Assembly (NCBI RefSeq): GCF_017377875.1
Contig: NZ_CP070975.1
Span: 620,001 to 684,000, forward strand
Source: Alcaligenes sp. SORT26
Lineage (GTDB): Bacteria > Pseudomonadota > Gammaproteobacteria > Burkholderiales > Burkholderiaceae_B
Direction: 5' to 3'
Length of the DNA: 64,000 nucleotides
Part shown: positions 15,323 through 24,565 of the stretch, one piece after another
How the letters are laid out: every line of letters begins with the position of its first letter
How positions within the stretch are numbered: the first letter of the stretch is position 1
Translations under genes and position numbers: made by a program
Notes under the pieces: model-generated
Told to the model about the DNA's origin: nothing
What the model saw: the letters and a program-made list of their open reading frames with translations, nothing else
Database searches by the model: none

Positions 15323-16993
15323 ATGCTGGCTGATCCTTCTTACAAATACCGTCCCTTTCCCGTCGTCAATTTGCCTGATCGCCAATGGCCACAGCGCATA
15401 TTGAGCAAGCCACCCGTGTGGCTGTCTACCGACTTACGTGACGGTAATCAGGCCCTGTTTGAACCCATGAACCGCGAGCGCAAACTGCGTCTGTTCCAGG
15501 AGCTGGTGCGTATCGGTTTCAAAGAAATCGAGGTGGGCTTTCCTTCAGCCTCGCAAACGGATTTTGATATTGTTCGACAACTGATCGATGAGCAGATGAT
15601 TCCGAACGATGTCACGCCCATGGTCATTACTCAACTGCGTGAAGACTTGATAGCAACCACGGTGCGTAGCGTGGCGGGGGCGCGTCGCGTGATTGTGCAT
15701 TTCTACAATGCGATTGCGCCTGCGTTTCGGGAAATTGTTTTTGGCATGGAGGTGCCGCAAATCATCGAGATGGTGCAGCACCATGTAGAGCTGTTCAAAC
15801 GTCTGACGGCTCAGCATCCAGAAACCGAATGGGTGCTCCAGTACTCGCCCGAGACTTTCTGCATGGCGGAACTGGATGTATCGCTGGCCGTATGCAATGC
15901 AGCCATTCAGGCCTGGGATGCAGGCCCCAAGCGCCCCATGATTATCAACCTGCCGACAACGGTTGAGGTGACAACGGCGAACGTCTTTGCAGATCAGATT
16001 GAATGGATGGATCACCATCTGGATAGACGTGAACATATCGTCCTGTCGGTACACCCGCATAATGACCGAGGCACGGGTGTTGCGTGCGCCGAACAAGCCA
16101 TGCTGGCGGGTGCACAACGTGTAGAAGGCTGCCTGTTTGGCAATGGCGAGCGTAGCGGCAATCTGGATGTGGTGACCTTGGCGTTGAATCTGTATACCCA
16201 AGGCATTGCTCCGGGGCTGGATTTCTCCGACATCTCTGCCGTGGCTCGCATTGCCGAAGAGGCTACTTCCTTGCCTATCCACCCGCGTCATCCCTATGTG
16301 GGCGATCTGGTGTTCACGGCTTTCTCCGGCTCTCATCAGGATGCAATTGCCAAAGGCTTTGCGGTGCAGAAAGAGGATGCTCCGTGGCGTGTGCCTTACT
16401 TGCCGGTCGACCCCAAGGATTTGGGCCGTACTTACGACAGCATCGTGCGCGTCAACAGCCAGTCAGGCAAAGGTGGCATCGCCTTTCTGCTGCAACGGGA
16501 TTACGGCATTGTGATGCCGCGCCGCATGCAGGTGGAGTTCAGCGCCATTGTTCAGCAGATTGCTGATTCCAGTGAAACGGAGTTGAACAGTCAGCAGATC
16601 TGGACACTGTTCGAGGCCACCTACCTGAAAGCCAATGAGCGCCAGGGTACAGCACGCTACCAGGCACATCGTCTGTTCGATGAGGCACAAGGACAGCAGG
16701 GCATAGAGCTGCAATGTGTGAATGCCAATGGCGAGACTGAAACCTATACCGGAACGGGTAATGGCCCGATTGCGGCGACGGTCGCGGCCTTGAACTTGTC
16801 TTTGCGTATTGATAGCTACGAGGAACGCAGTTTGGGTTCCGGGGCGGATGCTTGCGCAATGGCGATTGTGGAGGCGGTCTTGCCCGGTGTGCCGGGCTCG
16901 AAGTTTGGCGTAGGCAAACACGCCAATATCGTCACAGCCAGTGTGATGGCGGTGATGAACGCAGCGGCGCGTTTTGAGGAGGTGGAAGCGTAA
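15323..16993 (+). CDS. leuA: 2-isopropylmalate synthase
   Basis: A 556-residue long-form LeuA that condenses acetyl-CoA with 2-oxoisovalerate, the first step of leucine synthesis. The catalytic TIM barrel has STDLRDGNQALFEPM near the N-terminus and the metal-binding HPHNDRG. The C-terminal ~150 residues form the leucine-sensing regulatory domain, with GTGNGPIAATVAALN. ATG 15323 with GAGG upstream gives the family start MLADPSYKYRPFPVV; the longer frame from 15296 is not preferred. It is a single-gene unit behind a leucine-rich leader, so both attenuation and feedback inhibition are expected. Confidence 0.95.
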   Translation: MLADPSYKYRPFPVVNLPDRQWPQRILSKPPVWLSTDLRDGNQALFEPMNRERKLRLFQELVRIGFKEIEVGFPSASQTDFDIVRQLIDEQMIPNDVTPMVITQLREDLIATTVRSVAGARRVIVHFYNAIAPAFREIVFGMEVPQIIEMVQHHVELFKRLTAQHPETEWVLQYSPETFCMAELDVSLAVCNAAIQAWDAGPKRPMIINLPTTVEVTTANVFADQIEWMDHHLDRREHIVLSVHPHNDRGTGVACAEQAMLAGAQRVEGCLFGNGERSGNLDVVTLALNLYTQGIAPGLDFSDISAVARIAEEATSLPIHPRHPYVGDLVFTAFSGSHQDAIAKGFAVQKEDAPWRVPYLPVDPKDLGRTYDSIVRVNSQSGKGGIAFLLQRDYGIVMPRRMQVEFSAIVQQIADSSETELNSQQIWTLFEATYLKANERQGTARYQAHRLFDEAQGQQGIELQCVNANGETETYTGTGNGPIAATVAALNLSLRIDSYEERSLGSGADACAMAIVEAVLPGVPGSKFGVGKHANIVTASVMAVMNAAARFEEVEA

Positions 16994-17070
16994 GCCGTCA
17001 ACGGTGTGCTGTGGTCCGCGCGACGTGATTAATTGAGCAATCAGTGCGGGCCACATTCAAGGCCAGGCGC

Positions 17071-17541
17071 TTACGCAGGCTGCTCATCCTTCTGAGCGAT
17101 GTCTTTGTCAGTGGGATGATCCAGATTCACGACCTGGCCTAGCCAACGTGCGACCACCTTCAGTTCATCTTCAGTAAAGCCATCCGACAATTGCTGATTC
17201 AAGTCCTGCAAGGTCGACTTGGCCTTGATGCTGGCTTCTTCTCCGGCTGGGGTCAGCGTCAAACAAATCTTGCGCGTATCGATATCGTCCGTCAGGCGTT
17301 GAATCAGCCCTGCGGCCTGCATGCGCTTGGACAGTCCCGTAATCGCGGCGGGAGCGACTTGCAAGGCGCTGGCGGCTTCGCCCACTGTCACGGAGCCTTG
17401 AGATCGAATCAAAAACAGCATGCCCACTTGTGCCGCGCTGATATCTGTCCATGCCGATGGTTGCTTCTGAATCCATCGTTGCAAGGCCTTATGGGCGTGA
17501 TTCAACAAAAAAACAAAACGCGGCTGTGATTGCTTGCTCAT
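17071..17541 (-). CDS. MarR-family regulator
   Basis: A 156-residue winged-helix regulator: TVGEAASALQVAPAAITGLSKRMQAAG is the HTH and DDIDTRKICLTLTPAG the wing. It lies 27 bp downstream of an alpha/beta hydrolase gene on the same strand, so the two likely form an operon that it represses. A GTTAA-TGTG-TTAAC palindrome upstream of the hydrolase is the likely operator. The effector is unknown. Confidence 0.85.
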   Translation of the reverse strand: MSKQSQPRFVFLLNHAHKALQRWIQKQPSAWTDISAAQVGMLFLIRSQGSVTVGEAASALQVAPAAITGLSKRMQAAGLIQRLTDDIDTRKICLTLTPAGEEASIKAKSTLQDLNQQLSDGFTEDELKVVARWLGQVVNLDHPTDKDIAQKDEQPA

Positions 17542-17568
17542 GTCGGCGGCTGCTTGGCTGAGGGTGTT

Positions 17569-18444
17569 TTATGAATTCGATCTGGAGCTGGATTCACTTT
17601 GCGCGACCAGCCAGTCAACAACTATAGGCCAAAGTGCTTCGGCATTGCGTTTACGAAAGAAGCCCATGTGCCCAATGTGTGGCAAACCCAGCTTTTTGTG
17701 CTCCAGGTGCAGCCTTTCTATGGAGGCATTGCTCAGTGGCTCCAATAGCCGGGAGATGGCCTGTGGATTAGCCCAGGGATCATCATCAAATCCCAGAACC
17801 AGCAAAGGAATATCGACCCGACTGGCGCGTTCCTTGGCGTTGAGTGGTGGGTCGTCATAAAAATAATGAGGTTTTTGCGTCCAGCGACTCCATTGCTGCA
17901 TGACGCCACGCGGCAGGTTTTCACCAAAGCCCAAACGGCGGCTGGGCATATAGCCGCACAGGCGGCACAGCACGGGAGTCAGCACCCGCATGATCAGTCC
18001 TACCTTAAAACGCTCCATGGGCGGCTGAATCAAGGCGGTAATCCCAGCATGGGACGCAATCAGCACGGCGGCATCTACAGAACGGGTCGCCGGGGAAATC
18101 GCAATGGCATGGCCCCCCACGCTATGACCTAGTGCCAGGAGGGGCAAGCCCTGGAAACGCTCTGTGAGCCAATCCGTCACATAAACCGCGTCCTCCAGCA
18201 TCCAGTCGGACATGGAGACCTTGTATTGGCGTATGTCTTTTTGGCAAGAGCGCCCTATGCCCCGGTAATCGTAGGTCAAGACGACAAAGCCCAGGCTGTT
18301 CAGGTGTTCTGCAAACAGAAGGTAGAAGTCCTGTGGAACGGCAGTGGCAGGGTGGATGAGGATGACCGCTTTGGCGTTCGTGGCGGGCCACAAGGTCGCG
18401 CTGATCGGGTCTTTGCCTGCCTGCTGGATCGTCACCTGTTCCAT
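17569..18444 (-). CDS. Alpha/beta hydrolase
   Basis: A 291-residue serine hydrolase-fold protein. It has the nucleophile elbow GHSVGG, an oxyanion stretch LIHPATAVPQDFY, a late Asp in GFDDDPWAN and a His in LPHIGHMGFF, giving a complete triad. No signal peptide is seen. It resembles COG4757-type predicted esterases. The substrate is unknown. It is transcribed with the MarR gene and probably controlled by it. Confidence 0.82.
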   Translation of the reverse strand: MEQVTIQQAGKDPISATLWPATNAKAVILIHPATAVPQDFYLLFAEHLNSLGFVVLTYDYRGIGRSCQKDIRQYKVSMSDWMLEDAVYVTDWLTERFQGLPLLALGHSVGGHAIAISPATRSVDAAVLIASHAGITALIQPPMERFKVGLIMRVLTPVLCRLCGYMPSRRLGFGENLPRGVMQQWSRWTQKPHYFYDDPPLNAKERASRVDIPLLVLGFDDDPWANPQAISRLLEPLSNASIERLHLEHKKLGLPHIGHMGFFRKRNAEALWPIVVDWLVAQSESSSRSNS

Positions 18445-18461
18445 GTTTGTCTCTGATTTTA

Positions 18462-18475
18462 GTTAATGTGTTAAC
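18462..18475. promoter_or_regulatory. Palindrome, likely MarR operator
   Basis: GTTAA-TGTG-TTAAC lies 18 bp upstream of the hydrolase start codon, in the only AT-rich stretch before the operon. Position and symmetry suit the MarR-family protein encoded second in the operon. Confidence 0.5.
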
Positions 18476-18625
18476 GATATTAGAGTGACTGGAGGAGGGA
18501 GTCAATTCGGCTCAGCTAACGTTTTTTAGTGTCGCGTTTTGGTGATGTTTAGAGTTTGGGCAGCAGGGATATGTTGAGTGACGTGTCGATCTGCTTTAGC
18601 GTCGGAGGATGCTCGTTTTGCGGCT

Positions 18626-19498
18626 TTACATCTCCGCTACCAAGCCCTTGATCGCCTCGATATACCAGGCCTGATCATTAATCCTGTGCGTCAGAATAAT
18701 CGGCGAAGTTGCCTGCGGCTCCTCCACTAATCGATAGTGCAGGTCATTACGCAGGCGTGCCGAGGTCGGTATCAAACAGAGTCCCGAATCGGCAGCCACC
18801 AGACCTAGCGCAGCCTGGAGTTCACCAGCCTCATAGACCTCCGCCGGGCGTATGCCCTGGTCGTGCAAGAGGTGCTGAATGTGGTCGGCAAAACTCGGTC
18901 TGGGCTCTTTGGGATACACAATCAGCTTTTGCCCCTGCACCTTTTTCAAGCTCACAGGCTCGTCCGAATCTGCCAAATCCGAGCTGGGCGGAAGGGCCAA
19001 AGCCAGTTGTTCTTCCCTTAAAACGGTTCTTTGCACTGACGCATCATTCAGCCGTATCCGCCCGAATCCCACATCAATACGCCCGGACTTCAATGCTTCT
19101 AACTGCTGCATGGAGGTCAGCTCGACCGTCTGCATATCCACTTCCGGATACTGATGGCGCAGCTTGCGCATCAAGGCGGGCAGGCCACCATACAAGGTCG
19201 ACGCCACAAACCCTATCGACAAGGTTTGCCGCTGGTGCAGCCCGATCTGTCGGGTTGTATGCACTAGCTGATCCACCCGGCTCAATATCTGCAAAGCCTG
19301 CTCATAAAACACGCGTCCCGCTTCGGTCAGCCTCAGGGGCCGGTTATTGCGCAGCAGCAGTGTGACGCCCAGCTCTTCTTCCAACAACTGGATCTGTCGG
19401 CTAAGCGGTGGCTGGGCCATATGCAGGCGCTCGGAGGCGCGCGTGAAGTTGCGGGTTTCGGCAACGGCCACAAAATATTTGAGCTGACGTAGATCCAT
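18626..19498 (-). CDS. catR: LysR-type regulator of catechol degradation (CatR/BenM type)
   Basis: A 290-residue LysR protein: an N-terminal HTH (FTRASERLHMAQPPLSRQIQLLEEELG) and an effector domain typical of the CatR/CatM/BenM group, which responds to cis,cis-muconate. It is divergent from catB. An ATAC-N7-GTAT site, the signature bound by BenM/CatM, lies in the intergenic region, 72 bp from its start codon. Activation of catB and following genes with autorepression is the expected scheme. Confidence 0.88.
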   Translation of the reverse strand: MDLRQLKYFVAVAETRNFTRASERLHMAQPPLSRQIQLLEEELGVTLLLRNNRPLRLTEAGRVFYEQALQILSRVDQLVHTTRQIGLHQRQTLSIGFVASTLYGGLPALMRKLRHQYPEVDMQTVELTSMQQLEALKSGRIDVGFGRIRLNDASVQRTVLREEQLALALPPSSDLADSDEPVSLKKVQGQKLIVYPKEPRPSFADHIQHLLHDQGIRPAEVYEAGELQAALGLVAADSGLCLIPTSARLRNDLHYRLVEEPQATSPIILTHRINDQAWYIEAIKGLVAEM

Positions 19499-19569
19499 AA
19501 GGGAAAACCATACCTTGGCTGAATTGATGGTGTTTAGTTTCTTGATTTTTAATATTTATATCAGAAACT

Positions 19570-19584
19570 ATACTCTAAAGGTAT
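19570..19584. promoter_or_regulatory. ATAC-N7-GTAT LysR operator of the cat genes
   Basis: ATAC TCTAAAG GTAT is an exact match to the ATAC-N7-GTAT dyad known for BenM/CatM in Acinetobacter. It lies between divergent catR and catB, 43 bp upstream of the catB GTG, which suits an activator site near the -35 region. Confidence 0.75.
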
Positions 19585-19626
19585 AGAACTAGACCTATTT
19601 AGTCTTGGAAATAGTGGGCGTGCTTC

Positions 19627-20817
19627 GTGTTCAATCAAGCCATGGAACACACGCGATCTTCTCAACTATTAGCAGCTCCAGCCCTGATCGAACGGGTGGA
19701 GACTTTGCTGCTGGATCTGCCTACGATCCGTCCTCATCAATTGGCGATGACGACCATGCAAGGCCAGACTTTGATGCTGGTGCGCTTGTACTGTTCGGAC
19801 GGCACGGTGGGTGTGGGCGAGGGCACGACCATTGGTGGTCTGGCTTATGGCGCCGAATCGCCCGAAGGCATGAAGCTGGCCATAGACACGTACTTCACCC
19901 CTTTGCTGCTGGGCGCTAATGCCAATGCGGTGCCTGCGATCATGGCCCGTTTGAATACGGCGATTCAGGATAACCGCTTTGCCAAGAGCGCAGTAGAAAC
20001 AGCGCTGTTTGATGGCTTGGGCAAGCGTACTGGTCTGCCGGTGTCGCACTTGCTGGGTGGCCGCATGCGCGACAGCCTGCCGGTGGCCTGGACACTGGCT
20101 TCGGGTAATACCGCCAAAGATATTGATGAAGCCGAGCGCATGCTGGCGCAGGCTCGTCACCGTATTTTCAAACTCAAGATTGGTCGTCGCCCGGTTAAGG
20201 ATGATGTGGCACACGTGGCGGCCATTAAAAAAGCCCTGGGCGACCGCGCTGAAGTGCGTGTGGACGTGAACATGGCCTGGAGTCCTTTGCAGGCTCAGCA
20301 TGGTTTGGCCGGTCTGGTCGATGCAGGCTGTTCCCTGGTGGAACAACCGGTAAGACGTGCCGATGCGCTGGCGGATCTGAAAGGCCGTTTCCCGATTGCC
20401 CTGATGGCCGATGAATCCCTGACTGGCCCGGCCTCCGCCTTTGCGCTGGCTCGTGACTGCGCGGCGGATGTGTTCGCCATCAAGATTGAACAGTCCGGTG
20501 GTTTGCGTGCCGGTTTGCAAGTGGCGGCAATTGCCGAAGCGGCTGGTATTGAATTGTATGGCGGCACCATGCTGGAAGGCGCAATCGGTACGATTGCCGC
20601 TGCCCATGTGTTCGCCACGGTGAATCAGTTGCAGTGGGGCACAGAACTGTTCGGGCCTTTGCTCTTGACCGAGGAAATCCTGGCAGAGCCACTGAACTAC
20701 AGCAATTTTGAATTACAGATACCGCAAGGGCCCGGTTTGGGTATCGTACTGGACGAAGATCGTGTTCAGTATTTCCGCCGTGACAGGACGCAGGTCAGTG
20801 TGGGTTCGGCTGCCTAG
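19627..20817 (+). CDS. catB: Muconate cycloisomerase
   Basis: A 396-residue enolase-superfamily enzyme converting cis,cis-muconate to muconolactone. The KLKIG lysine pair, the metal-binding DVNMAW, ADESL and the C-terminal IKIEQSGGL are all present. GTG 19627 is used; ATG 19642 is an alternative and would remove five residues. It is the first gene of the catechol operon, divergent from catR and preceded by the LysR operator. Confidence 0.94.
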   Translation: MFNQAMEHTRSSQLLAAPALIERVETLLLDLPTIRPHQLAMTTMQGQTLMLVRLYCSDGTVGVGEGTTIGGLAYGAESPEGMKLAIDTYFTPLLLGANANAVPAIMARLNTAIQDNRFAKSAVETALFDGLGKRTGLPVSHLLGGRMRDSLPVAWTLASGNTAKDIDEAERMLAQARHRIFKLKIGRRPVKDDVAHVAAIKKALGDRAEVRVDVNMAWSPLQAQHGLAGLVDAGCSLVEQPVRRADALADLKGRFPIALMADESLTGPASAFALARDCAADVFAIKIEQSGGLRAGLQVAAIAEAAGIELYGGTMLEGAIGTIAAAHVFATVNQLQWGTELFGPLLLTEEILAEPLNYSNFELQIPQGPGLGIVLDEDRVQYFRRDRTQVSVGSAA

Positions 20818-20883
20818 TCAAAATAAGAGGTCGGTAGCACTGGCCTTGCTTGGAACACTTTTCAGGATATTAGGAGACACAGA

Positions 20884-21819
20884 ATGAGCGTTAAAATTTT
20901 TGATACCCCCGATGTACAGGACTTCCTGCGTTTGGCTTCTGGTCTGGATCAGCCCGGTGGCAATCCACGCGTCAAGCAGATCATGTACCGCATTATCAGC
21001 GATCTGTTCAAGACCATTGAAGATCTGGAAATCACCAACGACGAGTACTGGGCAGCCGTGGCTTACCTGAACCGTTTGGGTACGGCCAGCGAAGCCGGTC
21101 TGGTTTCTCCCGGTCTTGGTTTTGACCGTTTCCTGGACATGCGCATGGACGCCATGGACAAGGAGCTGGGTCTGGACAACGGTACGCCACGTACCATTGA
21201 AGGTCCTTTGTACGTGTCGGGTGCTCCTGTGGCACAAGGTTTTGTTCGACTGGACGACGGTTCCGATACGGCTGGTGAAACCCTGATCATGCACGGTGTG
21301 GTGGTGGGTGCGGATGGCAAGGCGATTCCGGGTGCACAGGTTGAAGTCTGGCACGCCAATACCAAAGGTTTTTACTCGCACTTTGACCCTACGGGCGAGC
21401 AACAACCCTTCAATATGCGCCGCACCATCATTACCGATGAAAACGGTCGCTACAAGTTCCAGAGCATTGTGCCCAAGGGCTACGGCTGTCCTCCGGATGG
21501 TCCTACCCAAGGCCTGCTGAACGAGCTGGGTCGTCACGGTAACCGTCCTGCGCATATTCACTTCTTTGTGACGGCTCCTGGCCACCGCAAGCTGACCACG
21601 CAGATCAATATCGACGGTGATCCACTGGTGTACGACGACTTCGCTTACGCCACCCGTGATGGTCTGGTTCCACCACTGACCGAGCACACCGATCCTGCCC
21701 GTATCGCTGCCGAGAACCTGGATGGTCCTTTTGCAGAGATCGTGTTTGATATTTCCTTGACCCCGCTGGTGGAAGGCAAGGACAACCAGATCGTGAATCG
21801 TCCACGTCTGGCGGCTTAA
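20884..21819 (+). CDS. catA: Catechol 1,2-dioxygenase
   Basis: A 311-residue intradiol dioxygenase that opens catechol to cis,cis-muconate. The four non-haem Fe(III) ligands fall exactly at Tyr164 (GFYSHFD), Tyr200 (KGYGCP), His224 and His226 (RPAHIHFF), the numbering of Pseudomonas CatA. The helical N-terminal linker domain is complete. TTAGGAG precedes the ATG. It follows catB by 66 bp and is probably co-transcribed. Confidence 0.96.
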   Translation: MSVKIFDTPDVQDFLRLASGLDQPGGNPRVKQIMYRIISDLFKTIEDLEITNDEYWAAVAYLNRLGTASEAGLVSPGLGFDRFLDMRMDAMDKELGLDNGTPRTIEGPLYVSGAPVAQGFVRLDDGSDTAGETLIMHGVVVGADGKAIPGAQVEVWHANTKGFYSHFDPTGEQQPFNMRRTIITDENGRYKFQSIVPKGYGCPPDGPTQGLLNELGRHGNRPAHIHFFVTAPGHRKLTTQINIDGDPLVYDDFAYATRDGLVPPLTEHTDPARIAAENLDGPFAEIVFDISLTPLVEGKDNQIVNRPRLAA

Positions 21820-21828
21820 GTTTTGCTT

Positions 21829-21872
21829 CAGTCCAGCGCCTGTGCTTGTTGTGCAAGCCGGGCCCTGGACTG
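21829..21872 (+). terminator. Stable hairpin between catA and pcaI
   Basis: CAGTCCAG (21829-21836) pairs with CTGGACTG (21865-21872), with an inner GCTTG/CAAGC hairpin, and ACTCGTTTTTG follows. This could be a partial terminator or a processing site that separates catBA from the downstream CoA-transferase genes. Confidence 0.55.
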
Positions 21873-21950
21873 ACTCGTTTTTGCTGTGCCTGACGTAAGG
21901 GCTGTTCAGACAGCTCATCCGTAGCGTCAGTGCTTTATACGGAGAACGGA

Positions 21951-22646
21951 GTGATCGATAAACAGGTAAGCAGTGTTGCACAGGCTTTGCAGGATGTGCA
22001 GGACGGCGCCACGATTCTGGTCGGTGGTTTTGGAACGGCTGGCATACCCACAGAGTTGATCGATGGGCTGATCGAGCAAGGCGCTCGTGACCTGACCATC
22101 GTGAACAACAACGCGGGTAATGGCGATGTGGGGCTGGCGGCTTTGCTCAAGACGGGCCGGGTACGCAAGATTATTTGCAGCTTCCCCCGTCAGGCTGATT
22201 CCTGGGTATTCGATGACTTGTATCGCAGCGGCAAGATCGAGCTGGAGTTGGTGCCTCAGGGCAATCTGGCCGAACGATTGCGCGCCGCCGGTGCGGGTAT
22301 CGGTGGCTTTTTCTGCCCGACAGGCTATGGCACAGAACTGGCCAAGGGCAAAGAAACACGATTGATCAATGGCCGCTGGCATGTCTATGAAGAACCTATT
22401 CATGGAGATGTCGCCCTGATCAAAGCCGAGCGGGGGGACCGTTGGGGGAATTTGACCTACCGCATGGCGGCGCGCAACTTCGGACCGGTCATGGCGACCG
22501 CGGCTCGCACCACGATTGCCAGCGTGTTTGAACTGGCTGAACTGGGTCAACTGGACCCTGAAACCATTGTGACGCCGGGCATTCACGTGCGTCGCGTGGT
22601 GGTGGTGCCACGCAGTCGCACCGAAGCAGGCGGGTTCAAGGCATGA
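21951..22646 (+). CDS. pcaI: 3-oxoadipate CoA-transferase subunit A
   Basis: A 231-residue alpha subunit that with PcaJ moves CoA from succinyl-CoA to 3-oxoadipate. GGFGTAGIPTELIDGL and SNNAG-like NNNAGNGDVGLAALL are family signatures. GTG 21951 preceded by GGAGAACGGA gives the usual start MIDKQ; the longer frame from GTG 21930 lacks this. The stop is followed closely by pcaJ. The catI name would be equally valid. Confidence 0.93.
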   Translation: MIDKQVSSVAQALQDVQDGATILVGGFGTAGIPTELIDGLIEQGARDLTIVNNNAGNGDVGLAALLKTGRVRKIICSFPRQADSWVFDDLYRSGKIELELVPQGNLAERLRAAGAGIGGFFCPTGYGTELAKGKETRLINGRWHVYEEPIHGDVALIKAERGDRWGNLTYRMAARNFGPVMATAARTTIASVFELAELGQLDPETIVTPGIHVRRVVVVPRSRTEAGGFKA

Positions 22647-22672
22647 ACGGACAGAGCATGAAGGGGGACAGC

Positions 22673-23350
22673 ATGACGCTTACTTATCAGCGCCGCAGTA
22701 AAGATGAATTGGCACAACGCGTCGCGCAGGACATCCACGACGGTGCTTATGTGAATCTGGGCATTGGTATGCCTACCCTGGTAGCCAACCATTTGCCTGC
22801 GGGTGTGGAAGTGGTGCTGCATAGCGAAAACGGTATTCTGGGCATGGGCCCGGCACCGGCAGCAGGCCAGGAAGATTACGATTTGATCAATGCGGGCAAG
22901 CAGGCGGTGACGCTGCTGCCCGGTGGTGCGTTTTTCCATCATGCCGACAGCTTTGGCATGATGCGTGGCGGCCATCTGGATATTTGTGTGCTGGGCGCTT
23001 TTCAGGTGTCGGCGACAGGTGATCTGGCCAACTGGAGCACGGGTGAACCCGGCGCGATTCCGGCTGTGGGTGGTGCGATGGATTTGGCCATTGGCGCGAA
23101 ACAGACCTGGGTCATGATGGATGTGTTGACCAAGCAAGGCGTCAGCAAGCTGGTTGAGCAATGCAGCTACCCCTTGACCGGACTGGCTTGCGTCAAACGT
23201 GTCTATACCGATCTGGCGACGCTGGCGTGCACGCCAGAGGGCTTGCAGTTGATTGATCTGGTGCCCGGTTTGACTCACGAAGCACTGGAAGAAATGATTG
23301 GCCTGCCCATTGCTATGCCTGCTGCAGCGGCTGCACAGGGAGAAGAGTAA
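22673..23350 (+). CDS. pcaJ: 3-oxoadipate CoA-transferase subunit B
   Basis: A 225-residue beta subunit with the catalytic glutamate in SENGILGMGP and VNLGIGMPTLVANHL near the N-terminus. ATG 22673, preceded by AAGGGGGA and giving MTLTYQ, fits the family. ATG 22643, which overlaps the pcaI stop, is an alternative that adds ten residues. The stop overlaps the next ATG (TAATG). Confidence 0.93.
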   Translation: MTLTYQRRSKDELAQRVAQDIHDGAYVNLGIGMPTLVANHLPAGVEVVLHSENGILGMGPAPAAGQEDYDLINAGKQAVTLLPGGAFFHHADSFGMMRGGHLDICVLGAFQVSATGDLANWSTGEPGAIPAVGGAMDLAIGAKQTWVMMDVLTKQGVSKLVEQCSYPLTGLACVKRVYTDLATLACTPEGLQLIDLVPGLTHEALEEMIGLPIAMPAAAAAQGEE

Positions 23351-24153
23351 TGACAGTCAACCCCAGCGCCCTGAATACCGAGCGAGGCATGTTCCGCGTC
23401 AGCGTGGAAGGTGATCCGCTGGCTCCCGCTCTGATCCTGAGCAACTCCCTGGGCACCACGCAAGAAATGTGGGACCCGCAGGTAGCAGGTTTTGCGAAGT
23501 CCTATCGTCTGATTCGCTATGACACCCGTGGTCATGGCGGCAGCCCGGTGACTCCCGGCCCCTATCGTTTCAAGGATTTGGGGCGCGATGCGCTGGCGAT
23601 TCTGGACGCGCTGGATATTGAACGTGCCGCTTTTTGTGGCCTGTCCATGGGCGGTCATACCGGCCTGTGGTTGGGCGTCAATGCCCCTGAGCGCTTGAAT
23701 GCCCTGATCGTTTGCAATAGCGCCGCCAAGATTGGTACTGCCCAGGCTTGGCAAGAGCGGGCTGACGCTCTGCGCCAAGGTGGTGCCGCGCAGATGCGTA
23801 CGCTGGCAGAGTCGGCTCCTTCGCGCTGGTTTGGGGAGGCCTTCATCAAGCAGTCGCCCGAGCTGGTTAAAGCGATGCAGGACAGTCTGGCCAAGCTGGA
23901 CCCCCTGGGTTACGCCGCTTGCTGCGATGCCTTGGCCGATTCGGATCTGCGCGATCAGATCAAGAGTATTACCGCGCCGACCTTGTTGGTGGCAGGCGAG
24001 TGGGATCCGGTCACGACCGTTGCCGATGCCCAAGCCATGCAGGCCAGCATTCCTGGCTCGAAAGTGGCGGTGGTACCAGCGTCGCACCTGTCCAATCTGG
24101 AAGCACCCGAAGCCTTCGAGCGTGCTGTATTGAGTTTTTTAGCCCAGGCCTGA
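23350..24153 (+). CDS. pcaD: 3-oxoadipate enol-lactonase
   Basis: A 267-residue alpha/beta hydrolase that converts 3-oxoadipate enol-lactone to 3-oxoadipate. The nucleophile motif is CGLSMGGH, the acid lies in AGEWDPVT and the His in PASHLSNLE. It overlaps pcaJ by one base and precedes catC, completing the lower pathway. Also called catD. Confidence 0.92.
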   Translation: MTVNPSALNTERGMFRVSVEGDPLAPALILSNSLGTTQEMWDPQVAGFAKSYRLIRYDTRGHGGSPVTPGPYRFKDLGRDALAILDALDIERAAFCGLSMGGHTGLWLGVNAPERLNALIVCNSAAKIGTAQAWQERADALRQGGAAQMRTLAESAPSRWFGEAFIKQSPELVKAMQDSLAKLDPLGYAACCDALADSDLRDQIKSITAPTLLVAGEWDPVTTVADAQAMQASIPGSKVAVVPASHLSNLEAPEAFERAVLSFLAQA

Positions 24154-24191
24154 GTGCCTGAGCTTGATTGTCGTTTTTAGAAAGGAACACC

Positions 24192-24467
24192 ATGCTTTAT
24201 CTGGTTCACATGATTGTTGATATTCCTGCTTCCCTGCCTGCCGAAGAAGCGGCGCGCATCAAGGCTGAAGAAAAAGCCTACTCGCAGGACTTGCAGCGCT
24301 CGGGCAAATGGCCGCACCTGTGGCGTGTGGTGGGGCAGTACGCCAACTACAGCGTGTTCGATGTGGAAAGCAATGAAGAGCTGCACAACGTGATCAGTGC
24401 CTTGCCCTTGTTCCCGTACATGCAGATCACCGTGACACCGTTGGCCACGCACCCTTCGGCCATTTAA
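24192..24467 (+). CDS. catC: Muconolactone delta-isomerase
   Basis: A 91-residue protein of the expected family size (about 92-96). MLYLVHMIVDIPASL and LPLFPYMQITVTPLATHPS are characteristic. It isomerises muconolactone to the enol-lactone used by PcaD. ATG 24192 has AAAGGAAC upstream; the longer GTG frame is not used. It sits 38 bp after pcaD, unlike the catBCA order of many pseudomonads. Confidence 0.94.
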   Translation: MLYLVHMIVDIPASLPAEEAARIKAEEKAYSQDLQRSGKWPHLWRVVGQYANYSVFDVESNEELHNVISALPLFPYMQITVTPLATHPSAI

Positions 24468-24565
24468 GTTTCACTCGCAGTAAAAAACTCAGGTTGCGGT
24501 CCCAGCGCAGCCTGAGCAACGAGTAAAGTTGAGAATTCAAAGAACAAGACTGGGGAGACAAGAAG

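Noticed and set aside
17008-17053. TGTGGTCCGC/GCGGGCCACA stem between leuA and the MarR gene
   Set aside because: It needs G-U pairs across a 26-nt loop and has no U-tract, so support as a terminator is too weak.
24486-24524. Hairpin with a T-run on the minus strand between catC and benE
   Set aside because: The U-tract lies on the strand opposite to all neighbouring genes, so it is not a convincing terminator for them. It is noted here only as a possible intra-operon structure.
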